Assembly (NCBI RefSeq): GCF_030297675.1
Contig: NZ_AP028142.1
Location: 1,749,266-1,813,265 of the forward strand
Source: Polynucleobacter sp. HIN11
Lineage (GTDB): Bacteria > Pseudomonadota > Gammaproteobacteria > Burkholderiales > Burkholderiaceae
Length of the DNA: 64,000 nt
Direction of reading: 5' to 3'
In this document: positions 18,114 to 27,391 of the stretch, one piece after another
How positions within the stretch are numbered: the stretch's first letter is position 1
How the letters are laid out: each line of letters opens with the position of its first letter
Made by a program: the position numbers and the translations under genes
The notes under the pieces: generated by a model
What the model saw: the letters and a program-made list of their open reading frames with translations, nothing else
Databases searched by the model: none
What the model was told of the DNA's origin: nothing

Positions 18114-20024
18114 ATGTCCTCAATTAAAAAACCCGATCTCTATTCGTTTCAGGAGCGAGCGCGGATCGCAATCATCTTCGTAGGCGTCTGTTTTGGCTTA
18201 CTCGTCGTCCGCTTATTTTGGTTACAAATTGTTAGTCACCAGCAATATTCAACGCTTGCTGAGAGTAATCGGATTGCGATTGTCCCAGTTCCCGCTAATC
18301 GTGGCTTACTGATTGATCGCAATGGCATTGTGATTGGACGTAATTATTCAGCGCTAACGCTAGAGGTGGACGCCTCTCAAATTAAAGGAAATGTTGATGA
18401 TTTAATTAATCAACTATCTGAGATTATTCAGATTAGCCCAAGAGATCGTCGCAACTTTAAGCGCGCCTTGGAAGATTCTCGAAACATGGGTACTTTTCCA
18501 TTACGCTCCATGTTGACTGAAGCTGAGATGGCTCGATTTCTAGCAAATCGCTATCGCTTTCCGGGTGTCGATGTCAGTGCACGTAATTTTCGTGAATACC
18601 CATACAACGAATTAGCCTCCCATCTGATTGGATACATTGGGCGAGTCTCACAAAAAGATAAGGAGCGGATGCAAAATGAGCTTGAGGCTACGAAAGGCAG
18701 TCAAGACCCTTATGCGCTTCAAGGCGCGTTCTTGCCTGGCATTCAATATGTTGGGAAGATTGGCATTGAACAAACGTATGAAAGGGTCTTACGCGGCGTT
18801 CCAGGCTACGACGAGGTTGAAATCACCGCTGGTGGGAAGCCTGTGCGCACTCTATCAAGTAGGCCATCCATCCCTGGCAAAAACGTCATTCTGTCGATTG
18901 ACATTAAATTGCAAGCCTTGGTTGAACAGCTTTACGGTAACTATCGTGGGGCATTTGTCGCCATTGAACCTGAAACGGGCGATATTCTCGCCTTCGTTTC
19001 AAAACCGAATTTCAATCCCAATGATTTTGTCGAAGGCATTGATCCTGTGACTTGGAAGGAATTGAATGAATCCAAGGAAAAGCCGCTCTATAACCGACCT
19101 TTGAAAGGAATTTATCCTCCCGCATCAACCTATAAGCCCTTTATGGCACTCGCGGCCCTTGAGCTCAATAAGCGCAAGCCTGAAGATGCGATTGCCGATC
19201 CAGGGTTTTTTACATTTGGCAATAATACCTTTCGTGATATTAAGGTGGGTGGTCATGGGATGGTGAATATGGAGAAATCTCTAGTGGAGTCTTGCGATAC
19301 CTACTACTACCTGTTAGCGCGCGACATGGGCGTCAACATGATGCATGATTTTATGAAGCCATTTGGCTTTGGTCAGCTTACAGGAATTGACCTGGAAGGA
19401 GAAGCAAAAGGCGTATTACCGTCGACGGAATGGAAAAAAACTGCTTTTAAGAAGCCTGAACAACAAAAGTGGTTCGAAGGCGAAACCATCTCACTCGGAA
19501 TTGGGCAGGGATATAACGCGTTTACGATTTTGCAATTAGCGCACGGACTCGCCAATATGCTCAACTACGGTGTCGTGATGAAGCCTCACATTGCAAAGGC
19601 GATTGAAGATCCATTTACACGCCAAAAAGAACTCACAACACCCAAAGAAAGTTATCGCATTACCCTCAAACCCGAAAATGTTGAAATCATCAAAAAGGCA
19701 ATGGCGGAAACCAATAAAACGGGTACATCAGCAGCATCATTCCGTGGCGCGGCCTACACCTCCGGTGGCAAAACGGGAACGGCCCAAGTCTTCAGTTTGA
19801 ACTCAAAAAAGTATAACCATGCCTCAACCCCTGAGTTTCTGCGCGACCATGCTTTATTCGTGGCATACGCGCCTAACGACAAACCCAAAATTGCCATTGC
19901 AATGATCGTTGAAAATGCGGGCTTTGGCTCTACGCAAGCCGCGCCGATTGCTCGTAAAGCACTTGATTACTACATCGATGGTAAATGGCCTAAGGAGATT
20001 CCGGAATGGAAAAGAGTGCCTTAG
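18114..20024 (+). CDS. mrdA: penicillin-binding protein 2 (elongasome transpeptidase)
   Basis: Class B PBP that crosslinks peptidoglycan during elongation. 636 residues. One N-terminal membrane anchor (IAIIFVGVCFGLLVVRLFWL), a pedestal domain (IPVPANRGLLIDRNG), then the transpeptidase domain with the active-site SxxK as STYK, the SxN-equivalent motif SCD and the KTG motif in GGKTGTAQVF. The 3' end overlaps rodA by 19 bp. Confidence 0.96.
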   Translation: MSSIKKPDLYSFQERARIAIIFVGVCFGLLVVRLFWLQIVSHQQYSTLAESNRIAIVPVPANRGLLIDRNGIVIGRNYSALTLEVDASQIKGNVDDLINQLSEIIQISPRDRRNFKRALEDSRNMGTFPLRSMLTEAEMARFLANRYRFPGVDVSARNFREYPYNELASHLIGYIGRVSQKDKERMQNELEATKGSQDPYALQGAFLPGIQYVGKIGIEQTYERVLRGVPGYDEVEITAGGKPVRTLSSRPSIPGKNVILSIDIKLQALVEQLYGNYRGAFVAIEPETGDILAFVSKPNFNPNDFVEGIDPVTWKELNESKEKPLYNRPLKGIYPPASTYKPFMALAALELNKRKPEDAIADPGFFTFGNNTFRDIKVGGHGMVNMEKSLVESCDTYYYLLARDMGVNMMHDFMKPFGFGQLTGIDLEGEAKGVLPSTEWKKTAFKKPEQQKWFEGETISLGIGQGYNAFTILQLAHGLANMLNYGVVMKPHIAKAIEDPFTRQKELTTPKESYRITLKPENVEIIKKAMAETNKTGTSAASFRGAAYTSGGKTGTAQVFSLNSKKYNHASTPEFLRDHALFVAYAPNDKPKIAIAMIVENAGFGSTQAAPIARKALDYYIDGKWPKEIPEWKRVP

Positions 20025-21157
20025 TCCGACTCAAATTATTACTCTCGCAAGCCTTTAGTGGTTTTGATCCTCGTCTGGGCCTCATTTTCTTAGCCCTTGC
20101 CCTAATTAGTTTCTTTGTCTTTTTATCGGCAGGCCAGGGAACGCCCGTAGCGCTTATCGATCAGGTCCGCAACCTGCTAATTGCCTTTGTGATTATGTGG
20201 CTGGTTTCACAGATTCCGCCCAAATGGCTAGAGATAGCTGCGATTTGGGTATACGGCATTGGCATTGCTCTGCTAATTGCTGTTGCTCTTTTTGGATTGG
20301 TTAAAAAGGGGGCAAGGCGCTGGATTAATGTTGGTATTGTGATTCAGCCATCCGAGATCATGAAGATCGCGGTACCGCTGATGCTCGCCTGGTATTTCCA
20401 GAAACGCGAGGGCATTCGTTCGGGGTTTGATTATTTAGTGGCAGCGCTATTGTTGGCCTTACCAGTATTTTTGATTGCCCGTCAACCTGATTTAGGAACC
20501 TCTTTGTTGGTGCTTGCCTCTGGCCTTTATGTGATTATTTTGGCGGGCCTTCCTTGGCGTTGGATCATTCCTGTGGTGGCGATTGGCACAATTGCGATTC
20601 TTTTACTAGTTGTATTTAGTGGCAGCATTTGTGCTCCTGACGTCAATTGGCCATTGATTCGGGAGTATCAAAAAAATAGGGTTTGTACATTGCTAGACCC
20701 ATCAAGCGATCCCCTTGGAAAGGGCTTTCATACCATTCAGGCCGTCATTGCGGTTGGTGCTGGTGGGTTTTTTGGCAAAGGCTGGCGCGAAGGAACTCAA
20801 TCTCATTTGGAGTTTATTCCTGAAAAACATACTGACTTTGTGTTTGCCGTTTTTGCTGAAGAGTTTGGATTTCTTGGCAATGTTCTTTTGATCCTACTCT
20901 TTTTTGCACTGATTAAGCGTGGCTTGGCGATCTCAGTCAATGCACCTACTTTGTTTACGCGCCTCTTGGGAGGCGCTATCAGCATGATCTTTTTCACCTA
21001 TGCCTTTGTCAATATCGGCATGGTCACTGGACTCCTACCCGTAGTAGGCGTCCCCCTCCCGCTCCTTAGCTATGGCGGCACAGCCCTTGTCACGCTTGGG
21101 TTTGGGGCTGGTATCTTGATGAGCATTCATCGCCATCGACGACTCGTACAAAGCTAA
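20006..21157 (+). CDS. rodA: SEDS peptidoglycan glycosyltransferase RodA
   Basis: Polytopic SEDS-family polymerase that works with PBP2. 383 residues, about ten membrane spans. Typical segments: ARRWINVG, QPSEIMKIAVPLMLAW, ARQPDLGTSLLVLASG, EKHTDFVFAVFAEEFGFLG and the C-terminal PLPLLSYGGTALV. ATG at 20006 lies within the end of mrdA. Last gene of the shape cluster; the next gene (HU) is convergent. Confidence 0.96.
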   Translation: MEKSALVRLKLLLSQAFSGFDPRLGLIFLALALISFFVFLSAGQGTPVALIDQVRNLLIAFVIMWLVSQIPPKWLEIAAIWVYGIGIALLIAVALFGLVKKGARRWINVGIVIQPSEIMKIAVPLMLAWYFQKREGIRSGFDYLVAALLLALPVFLIARQPDLGTSLLVLASGLYVIILAGLPWRWIIPVVAIGTIAILLLVVFSGSICAPDVNWPLIREYQKNRVCTLLDPSSDPLGKGFHTIQAVIAVGAGGFFGKGWREGTQSHLEFIPEKHTDFVFAVFAEEFGFLGNVLLILLFFALIKRGLAISVNAPTLFTRLLGGAISMIFFTYAFVNIGMVTGLLPVVGVPLPLLSYGGTALVTLGFGAGILMSIHRHRRLVQS

Positions 21158-21182
21158 GTAGTAACAAAAAACGGCAATAAAA

Positions 21183-21202
21183 AACCCAGCCGAAGCTGGG
21201 TT
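21183..21202 (-). terminator. rho-independent terminator of the HU gene
   Basis: Perfect 8-bp stem AACCCAGC/GCTGGGTT with a 4-nt loop. Read on the minus strand the hairpin is followed by a run of T, so it ends the HU transcript; on the plus strand the T run is missing, although the stem could also slow the rodA transcript. Confidence 0.85.
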
Positions 21203-21221
21203 GATAAGAGATTGCTCTCGA

Positions 21222-21506
21222 TTACTTTTTACGCTTATTCACAGCGTCTTTAAATGCCTTGCCAGCAGAAAACTTCACAGTCTTGGAAGCGGCAATTTTG
21301 AGAGGCTCACCAGTTTTTGGATTGCGGCCCATGCGAGCAGCACGTTTGCCAGAAGCAAATGTTCCAAAACCAATTAATTGCACCGAGTCACCTTTGGTTA
21401 CTGCTTTGATGATGTGCTCAATAGCAGAATTCAATGCGTACTCTGCTTTTGCTTTAGAAATCTCGGCATCGTCAGCAATTGCTGCGATTAAGTCTGCTTT
21501 ATTCAA
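21222..21506 (-). CDS. hupB: HU-family DNA-binding protein
   Basis: Small histone-like dimeric protein that bends DNA. 94 residues, all of the fold is visible: N-terminal MNKADLIAAIADDAEISKAK, the GFGTFASGKRAARMGRNP arm and a lysine-rich end. Single-gene transcript with its own terminator downstream. HU alpha/beta versus other paralogues cannot be separated here; the symbol follows general betaproteobacterial use. Confidence 0.93.
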   Translation of the reverse strand: MNKADLIAAIADDAEISKAKAEYALNSAIEHIIKAVTKGDSVQLIGFGTFASGKRAARMGRNPKTGEPLKIAASKTVKFSAGKAFKDAVNKRKK

Positions 21507-21630
21507 GTGAAGCTCCTTGTTGATTGTTCATTGTGTCGCGCACATGCGCTGACGCAATTGTAAACACAAAATGTTATAAAAATAAATAATCTTTTGAAAA
21601 AAATTGGCCGCGGAGCCTTTTAGGATATGA

Positions 21631-21993
21631 CTAATCCAAAACGACCAAGTCAACGACAAAATACTGGGTTTCTGCAAAACAATTCGTCGGTAAACCAACG
21701 TGCTGCTCATACTGCAATGCAACTTTACGCCCCATATTGGCGTTAATCTTATTGGCAACGGCATCATCACGCACCGAAAAGAAGAACTTTTCAGACATGG
21801 TTCCTGGCATCGAGACCATCGCTAACTCGCCTTCCCAGGTCTTACAGAGCCAGCCCCGTTTAGAGAACTTTTGCACATAGCCGGCTCGTTCGCCCTCCGC
21901 ATAGCTCCAATGAAGCATTAAATAGGTATAGCCGGCAGTTAAAACGCCGCCAATCAGAATTAAAATAAGGAGTGATCGAAAGAAACGTGCCAT
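21631..21993 (-). CDS. conserved membrane-anchored protein of unknown function
   Basis: 120 residues. An N-terminal hydrophobic segment (LLILILIGGVLTAGYTYLML) looks like a signal anchor, and the remainder would be periplasmic, with two cysteines (in WLCKTWEGE and TNCFAET) that could form a disulphide. The layout WLCKTWEGE...FFFSVRDDAVA recurs, as far as I recall, in uncharacterised betaproteobacterial proteins. No enzyme motif seen. Divergent from the cytochrome gene downstream on the plus strand. Confidence 0.75.
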   Translation of the reverse strand: MARFFRSLLILILIGGVLTAGYTYLMLHWSYAEGERAGYVQKFSKRGWLCKTWEGELAMVSMPGTMSEKFFFSVRDDAVANKINANMGRKVALQYEQHVGLPTNCFAETQYFVVDLVVLD

Positions 21994-22053
21994 ATAAGTT
22001 ACTGAATTAAAAAGCTATCTTACTGGATTAAATTGACCAAAGAGGATGAGTTC

Positions 22054-22449
22054 ATGATGCGCCCCATTACAGCTTCGTATTTATTTAGCGTCAGCACCTT
22101 GCTTATATTTCCAGGTGTCTCATTGGCCAACACGGGTGAGTCGACTTATCAGCAAGTTTGCGCCAGCTGTCATACTCCCGGAGTGGCGGGGGCTCCGAGG
22201 CTGGGCGACAAAGCAAAATGGGCAAAGCTAATTAAAGAAGGTCAGGTTCAGATTACGGCCCATGGCTACGTTGGGGTTCGTGGCATGCCCGCCAAGGGGG
22301 GGAAGCCGGATTTGAGCGCCAGTGATTTTGCGGCATCGGTTGTCTATATGGCCAATCAGGCGGGTGCAAACTGGAATAATCCAGATGATGCCATGTTGAA
22401 AAAAATCGATGCGGAAATCCAACGTCGACAGGCACAGCTTCGTAAATAG
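22054..22449 (+). CDS. c-type cytochrome, cytochrome c5-like
   Basis: Periplasmic electron carrier. Start set at the ATG at 22054 because AGAGGA sits 8 bases upstream; an upstream TTG lacks a site. Signal peptide about residues 1-26 (SVSTLLIFPGVSLAN). The single heme-binding motif is C36-A-S-C39-H40, and Met78 in RGMPAKGG is the probable sixth ligand. 131 residues. It precedes lpxO by 8 bp and may share its transcript; which oxidase it serves cannot be told. Confidence 0.9.
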   Translation: MMRPITASYLFSVSTLLIFPGVSLANTGESTYQQVCASCHTPGVAGAPRLGDKAKWAKLIKEGQVQITAHGYVGVRGMPAKGGKPDLSASDFAASVVYMANQAGANWNNPDDAMLKKIDAEIQRRQAQLRK

Positions 22450-22457
22450 GAATCGGC

Positions 22458-23360
22458 ATGGAGATTCGGCATAGTATTTTTCTGGTCTTTTTGGGGTCGG
22501 CACTATTTATTTATTTTCGGGGTAAGGTACGCTTTGGTCTATTGCGCTCCCTCACTGATTATGTGGTGTTATTGGCGCCCATCAACACATTGATTTATTT
22601 GTTTTCAAAAGTAGGACGTAGCGCCTACCTACCCGTTAATCAATTCCCAGAATTACAGCCCCTAAAAGATCGCTGGCAAATCATCCGGGATGAAGCCTTG
22701 GCGCTTCAAGATAGCGGGCAAATTCGTCAAGCAACTGGCTATAACGATATTGGCTTTAATTCGTTTTTTCGTACTGGCTGGAAGCGTTTTTATTTATATT
22801 GGTACGGCAAAGATCTCCCGTCGGCCGAAGAGTCCTGCCCCCAAACAGTAGCGCTCCTTAAATCGATCCCAAGCATCAAAGCGGCTATGTTTGCTTCATT
22901 GCCGCCTGGAGCAAAATTGGTTCGCCATCGGGACCCCTATGCCGGATCATTGCGCTACCACTTAGGGCTTGTAACCCCAAACAGCCCAAAGTGTTTTATT
23001 GATGTCGATGGTGAACCCTATTATTGGAAAGATGGCGAAGCGGTTGTATTTGACGAAACCTACATCCACTTTGCGGCCAACAATACTGAACATCAACGGA
23101 TTGTCTTGTTTTGCGATATTGAAAGGCCATTGCATACCAAAATCATGCGAAGCTTTAATCGCTGGTTTGGTTTACAAGTGATGAGTGCGGCAGCCTCACA
23201 AAATGTTGAGGGCGAGTCACTCGGTTTTGTGAATGTTCTCTTTACCTATTTTTATCGGCTGCGGATGCAGGCCAAAAAGCTGAAGGCCTCACACCGAGGG
23301 ATCTATTACATTGCTAAGTGGGTGTTAATTATTGGCCTTATTTGGTTGATTTTTTGGTAA
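22458..23360 (+). CDS. lpxO: lipid A 2-hydroxylase-like dioxygenase (aspartyl/asparaginyl beta-hydroxylase family)
   Basis: Fe(II)/2-oxoglutarate-dependent oxygenase predicted to hydroxylate a lipid A secondary acyl chain at the inner membrane. 300 residues. An N-terminal membrane segment (IFLVFLGSALFIYF) and a C-terminal one (VLIIGLIWLIFW) flank the cytoplasmic jelly-roll with VRHRDPYAGSLRYHLGL (first metal ligands) and DETYIHFAANNTEHQR (second His and the 2-oxoglutarate Arg). Its stop overlaps the next start as TAATG. The LpxO assignment is by family resemblance. Confidence 0.85.
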   Translation: MEIRHSIFLVFLGSALFIYFRGKVRFGLLRSLTDYVVLLAPINTLIYLFSKVGRSAYLPVNQFPELQPLKDRWQIIRDEALALQDSGQIRQATGYNDIGFNSFFRTGWKRFYLYWYGKDLPSAEESCPQTVALLKSIPSIKAAMFASLPPGAKLVRHRDPYAGSLRYHLGLVTPNSPKCFIDVDGEPYYWKDGEAVVFDETYIHFAANNTEHQRIVLFCDIERPLHTKIMRSFNRWFGLQVMSAAASQNVEGESLGFVNVLFTYFYRLRMQAKKLKASHRGIYYIAKWVLIIGLIWLIFW

Positions 23361-24088
23361 TGGAAAAAATTCGGGTTTCTAAACTACTATCCGAACGTGG
23401 TTTGTGTTCAAGGCGGGAAGCAGATGCTTATATTGAACAGGGACTGGTAACCGTTGACGGAGAGGTTGTTCAAGAATTAGGTACGCGAGCCTTTCGGCAT
23501 CAAACGATTGAGTTACGCTCTGGCGCTAAACGCCAACAAGAGCAACGCCTCACGATTTTGCTTAATAAGCCAGTAGGCTATATTTCGCACTTAGATGATG
23601 AAGGGCAATATAAGCCAGCAGCGTCCCTCATCGTCCCTGAAAATCAATATGCGAACGCACCTCAACGAACCGAGCGCACCATCTTTAAAAGTCTCGCCCC
23701 TGCTGGACGGCTTGATATTGATTCCTCAGGTTTATTAGTACTTACCCAAGATGGGCGGATTGCCAAGCTATTAATCGGCGAGGATAGCCCGATTGAAAAA
23801 GAGTATCTGGTTCGTGTCAGCGGCAAATTGTCGGATACGGGTTTGCGCTCTTTGCAGCATGGGCTATCGCTTGATGGTAAGGCACTAAAACCAGCCAAAG
23901 TAAGTTGGCAAAATGAAGATCAACTTCGTTTTGTATTACGGGAAGGTCGTAAACGACAAATTCGTCGCATGTGTGAGCTCGTTGGGCTCACTGTTGTTGG
24001 TCTAAAACGAATCCGCATTGGCCAAATAAGTCTCGGATCACTGCCAAGCGGGCAGTGGCGCATCTTAGGCAAAGAAGAGCGCTTTTAG
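23360..24088 (+). CDS. rRNA pseudouridine synthase, RsuA/RluB/RluF family
   Basis: Converts a specific uridine of rRNA (or tRNA) to pseudouridine. 242 residues, ATG overlapping the lpxO stop. N-terminal S4 RNA-binding domain (IRVSKLLSERGLCSRREADAY), then the catalytic motif with Asp in AGRLDIDSSGLL, the KEYLVRV strand and the GRKRQIRRMCE signature. The C-terminal segment is closest to RluF-type proteins in my reading. A longer loop with Gln/Tyr residues precedes the catalytic motif. Target site not predictable from this sequence alone. Confidence 0.88.
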   Translation: MEKIRVSKLLSERGLCSRREADAYIEQGLVTVDGEVVQELGTRAFRHQTIELRSGAKRQQEQRLTILLNKPVGYISHLDDEGQYKPAASLIVPENQYANAPQRTERTIFKSLAPAGRLDIDSSGLLVLTQDGRIAKLLIGEDSPIEKEYLVRVSGKLSDTGLRSLQHGLSLDGKALKPAKVSWQNEDQLRFVLREGRKRQIRRMCELVGLTVVGLKRIRIGQISLGSLPSGQWRILGKEERF

Positions 24089-24378
24089 ACCACCAGGGGG
24101 AAAAGTGTCAATTGCATTGCTCGCTCACGCACTGGAAGCAATGCTGCGTATTCAGGGCTGCCGGCCCAGCGCTTTGCATCCTCTAGACTTGAAAAACTAA
24201 GCTCAACAAACGTATCAAAAGCTGCGGCGTTTAACTCGTTCCAAAACGGTTTCTCGCAAACTCCTCTGCGTAAAATCTTGCCGCCATACAGCTCGACCGT
24301 TGCACTAACCTGGGCTCGATAATCATCAAAGTCTTTAGGGCTCTGTGTTTTAAATATTCCGATGACATGAACGCTCAT
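24085..24378 (-). CDS. DUF1330 family protein
   Basis: Small ferredoxin-like-fold protein of the dimeric alpha/beta-barrel superfamily. 97 residues with the expected F-DYRAQVSATVELYGGK and FSSLEDAKRWAGSPEY segments. Function unknown; relatives may bind small aromatic ligands. Its 3' end overlaps the pseudouridine synthase gene by 4 bp, convergent, and it lies 8 bp after the carbonic anhydrase gene, so it is probably co-transcribed with that gene. Confidence 0.85.
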   Translation of the reverse strand: MSVHVIGIFKTQSPKDFDDYRAQVSATVELYGGKILRRGVCEKPFWNELNAAAFDTFVELSFSSLEDAKRWAGSPEYAALLPVRERAMQLTLFPLVV

Positions 24379-24386
24379 GACTGTCC

Positions 24387-25043
24387 TTAACTAATTAACT
24401 GTGCATGATATCGATCATGCAGCTCTTGGGGACCAGAGATACTAGTATGAAGGTCTTTAAGTAAGCCGTCATGCAATCGATAAATACATCCATGAATTGA
24501 AATAGTCTGTCCTTTTGCCCAAGCATCTTGCACAATATTAGTTTGTCCAATATTGATTACTTGCTCTAATACATTAAGCTCACAAAGACGATCTAACCGA
24601 GCATTCTCCTCCTCAATGGCACAAAGCTCATGATGATGCTTATCGTGCACATCTTTAATGTGTCGAATCCAGTTATCGGCGATTCCAATGCGGGTGTTAT
24701 TCATGGCAGCAGCAATTCCTGAACAACCGTAATGGCCAACCACAATAATATGCTTAACTTTTAGGCGATCAATTGCGAATTGAATGACCGACAGCGCATT
24801 GAAATCGGTATGAACGACAATGTTCGCGATGTTGCGATGAACAAATACCTCACCAGGCTTAAGTCCGACGATTTGATTGGCGGGAACCCGCGAATCCGAG
24901 CATCCAATCCATAAATACTCAGGATTTTGCTGATCAACCAATCGTGAAAAATAATCTGGATCTGCTTTTGTCACCGATTCGATCCACTGGCGATTTTGCT
25001 CAAACAATCGCTCAAGATCGGGCTTTGAATTGTGATTACCCAT
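24387..25043 (-). CDS. can: beta-class carbonic anhydrase
   Basis: Zinc enzyme that interconverts CO2 and bicarbonate, supplying bicarbonate to carboxylases. 218 residues. Zinc ligands are Cys48 (WIGCSDSR), His104 and Cys107 (GHYGCSG); the Asp50-Arg52 pair is present. The C-terminal GCIYRLHDGLL is the usual end of E. coli Can-like enzymes. Upstream, it is divergent from the outer-membrane-type gene with 74 bp between starts. Confidence 0.94.
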   Translation of the reverse strand: MGNHNSKPDLERLFEQNRQWIESVTKADPDYFSRLVDQQNPEYLWIGCSDSRVPANQIVGLKPGEVFVHRNIANIVVHTDFNALSVIQFAIDRLKVKHIIVVGHYGCSGIAAAMNNTRIGIADNWIRHIKDVHDKHHHELCAIEEENARLDRLCELNVLEQVINIGQTNIVQDAWAKGQTISIHGCIYRLHDGLLKDLHTSISGPQELHDRYHAQLIS

Positions 25044-25117
25044 TTTTATACCTTTGGTGGCAATGAAGTCTAATATACAAGATCTTGTTATTCCCTCATA
25101 TATATGTCAATGAAGTT

Positions 25118-25945
25118 ATGAGAATTTGTAGAACTTTATTCTGTGTATTTTCTTTTTTGTTTACTCAGTGCAGCTTTGCTCAAGATGAAGATACTGCGGG
25201 AGAACCAGATAATCTCTTAAGACTAAAAACTGATTCGTTTAATTACAGCAAGGATTCGATTTTAGAGTTATGGGTTTATCAAAATGGATATGGTGATGGC
25301 AATCTGAGCGATATTTATCGACTTCGATTCTATCAACCACTATCGATTAATCAATGGAAGGGCATGATGCGGATTGACACTGCCTACAACTCCACTTGGG
25401 GGCCAGCAGCCCCGGGTCAAAGTAGTGGTCAATTTAGTGCAGGTAATACGATGCTCACCATCTGGGGTATGCCACCTGATTTTTTCCCCAAATGGAATCT
25501 AAACCTAGGCGGTCGAATTATTTTTCCGTTTGGTAATAATGGCCAGTGGGCGGTTGGCCCACAAGTGAGCGCATCATTTGTGCCGCAATCGCCTAGTCAA
25601 TCTCTACTATCTGATTTTTCTCCGCTTGTTCGCTACATGTATGGATTTGATAGCAAAAATAATTCATTTGCAGTTAATCCATCGCAACCACCGTTATTGC
25701 GATCGCTGCAACTTTTTCCAACCGTAGGCCTGCAATTAACTCCAAGAACTCAAATCCGCTTTTGGGATGAAAACGGGATTCTGTATAACACCGCAGGTGG
25801 TGGTTGGTTTGTACCACTTGATGCGATGGTGACACACTCCATCAGCAAACATCTTTTATTTGCCGTTGGGGCCAGTAAGCAAGTAGTTCAAACCTTTAAG
25901 TCCTATGATTGGTCCATCTATGGAAAGGTTTCCTTGCGATTTTGA
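25118..25945 (+). CDS. predicted outer-membrane beta-barrel protein of unknown function
   Basis: 275 residues from the ATG at 25118, which begins a good signal peptide (RTLFCVFSFLFTQCSFAQ); a TTG further upstream would only lengthen the leader. The mature part is rich in aromatic, alternating strand-like segments (RLRFYQPLSI, LNLGGRIIFPFG, LQLTPRTQIRFW) and ends in Phe (YGKVSLRF), typical for an outer-membrane barrel. It resembles uncharacterised exported proteins of the transporter/MetA-pathway type, but no specific family is claimed. A bidirectional terminator follows. Confidence 0.7.
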   Translation: MRICRTLFCVFSFLFTQCSFAQDEDTAGEPDNLLRLKTDSFNYSKDSILELWVYQNGYGDGNLSDIYRLRFYQPLSINQWKGMMRIDTAYNSTWGPAAPGQSSGQFSAGNTMLTIWGMPPDFFPKWNLNLGGRIIFPFGNNGQWAVGPQVSASFVPQSPSQSLLSDFSPLVRYMYGFDSKNNSFAVNPSQPPLLRSLQLFPTVGLQLTPRTQIRFWDENGILYNTAGGGWFVPLDAMVTHSISKHLLFAVGASKQVVQTFKSYDWSIYGKVSLRF

Positions 25946-25973
25946 GCAATTTCTCTCTATTTAATGGATAACA

Positions 25974-25997
25974 AAAAACCACCCGAAGGTGGTTTTT
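25974..25997. terminator. bidirectional rho-independent terminator
   Basis: 10-bp stem AAAAACCACC/GGTGGTTTTT with CGAA loop; T-rich on both strands after the stem, so it can serve both the barrel gene to the left and the small gene at 26015-26197 to the right. The same core hairpin recurs at 30833-30854. Confidence 0.85.
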
Positions 25998-26014
25998 GTT
26001 TGAAAAAAGAGTGC

Positions 26015-26197
26015 TTAAGCCGCGGCTTTATTACCAGCCCCTAAAAATTCAACAATTTTCTTGGCAGTTTCAATATAGCGCTCATTCATTTTGCGGTATT
26101 GAGCTAATTCAGCCATTAATGGGTTCTCAACCTGCTCAAAAGACGCATCCTCATAACCAGGGTGATACGGCGCTTCATCAACCAGCTTGCTATTCAT
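26015..26197 (-). CDS. small conserved hypothetical protein
   Basis: 60 residues from the ATG at 26197, preceded by a strong GGAGG site; a longer frame upstream has no such site. Mostly helical, acidic in the first half (YEDASFEQVENP) with an amphipathic C-terminal helix (YRKMNERYIETAKKIVEFLG). Single gene with its own terminator. No function recognised. Confidence 0.7.
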   Translation of the reverse strand: MNSKLVDEAPYHPGYEDASFEQVENPLMAELAQYRKMNERYIETAKKIVEFLGAGNKAAA

Positions 26198-26352
26198 AGA
26201 TCCTCCAAAAGTAAAAAAATAATTAGATGGAATCAATGTAGCATAGGAAATTACAAAATAAATCTATATAAATCAAAAGCTTATGTTATTAGCATTACTT
26301 ACGGATGGGTTTTTTGTAAGGCCTGTTTCATTTTTCAGCACACCATTTCGTA

Positions 26353-27345
26353 TTACGAAATATTCAGCGATTTATTGGCGCCCTTCTCAATTGCCGCCAT
26401 CCCCTCAGCCACCGAATATAGAGCGCGGTAGTCAAATGCAATTTTTGCCTTATTCATGGAGACGGAAAATGGATAGCCCATAGTACGCACTGCTTCACGT
26501 ACAAGTGGTGGGTCTCCTTTGAGTGGCAAATAATTCCATCCATTTTCTGTAAATCGTGCCAAAGGCCAAGCAAGCGATAGTGGGATCGATAGGGTTGGTA
26601 CTGCATAGCCGCTGGCCTCAAGTCGTGCACTCAGAAATTCGCGCAGGGTCATTTGCTCCTCATCCCGAATAAAAAATGCTCCGCTAGGAACATTTGCTAT
26701 AAGAACTTGCAAGACTGCTTGGCATAAATTGCCGATATAACAGGTGGAATAGGGATAGCGACCGTGACCAAACCAACCAAACTGTCCACGATCTGCCGCG
26801 GGTCCGATTTGGCGATCGATGATGTCTCCATTACCCCAAACCAAGGCGGGTCGCAATGCGATTGCGGTAAAACGCTCTGATGCGCTCGATAGCACCAATT
26901 GTTCAGCTTGTGCTTTTGAGTGAGCATAATGCAATGAATCTTGATGGCAAATGGGAACGTCTTCTGTAGCATTTTCGATCGGCACCGAGTCATTGAGCGC
27001 CACATTTGCACAGCTCATGTAAATAAATTTACCAACGCCCACTTGAGTCGCAGCCTCAAGCAGTCGTTGCGTCAACTGAATATTCAGCCTCTGATAGAGC
27101 GATTTGGGGCCCCATAGCCCAACATGGGCCGCGCAATGAATCACGCAATCGTGACCACGAACTAAGGATTGCAAATCATTCGTCGACAGAAAATCAATTT
27201 GGGTCGTATTGACCCCACGCCGATTTAAAGATTTCGCATCCGCCTCAGATCTGGCGGTGGCACTGATCGAGTAACCCTCCTCTAATAGGCGACTTACTAA
27301 ATGCCGCCCAATAAATCCCATGGCGCCAGTGATCAATATTTTCAT
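26353..27345 (-). CDS. NAD(P)-dependent epimerase/dehydratase (extended SDR, 3-beta-HSD type)
   Basis: Oxidoreductase or epimerase on a sugar, sterol-like or other ketone substrate that cannot be named. 330 residues from the Met at 27345. Rossmann motif ITGAMGFIGRHLVSRL at residues 5-20 and the catalytic YAHSK (YxxxK) near residue 145; the C-terminal half matches the 3-beta-hydroxysteroid dehydrogenase-like subfamily (LRPALVWGNGD). A start ten codons upstream is possible. Divergent from the SMR gene with 46 bp between starts. Confidence 0.82.
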   Translation of the reverse strand: MKILITGAMGFIGRHLVSRLLEEGYSISATARSEADAKSLNRRGVNTTQIDFLSTNDLQSLVRGHDCVIHCAAHVGLWGPKSLYQRLNIQLTQRLLEAATQVGVGKFIYMSCANVALNDSVPIENATEDVPICHQDSLHYAHSKAQAEQLVLSSASERFTAIALRPALVWGNGDIIDRQIGPAADRGQFGWFGHGRYPYSTCYIGNLCQAVLQVLIANVPSGAFFIRDEEQMTLREFLSARLEASGYAVPTLSIPLSLAWPLARFTENGWNYLPLKGDPPLVREAVRTMGYPFSVSMNKAKIAFDYRALYSVAEGMAAIEKGANKSLNIS

Positions 27346-27391
27346 CTTTGCTATGCTAGCGTAATTCACATACATGGATGATTAATTACTC

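Noticed and set aside
25085..25117. Upstream TTG start for the barrel protein
   Set aside because: It would place extra residues before an otherwise normal signal peptide.
27346..27391. Guanidine riboswitch ahead of the SMR exporter
   Set aside because: The gap is only 46 bp and shows no matching structure.
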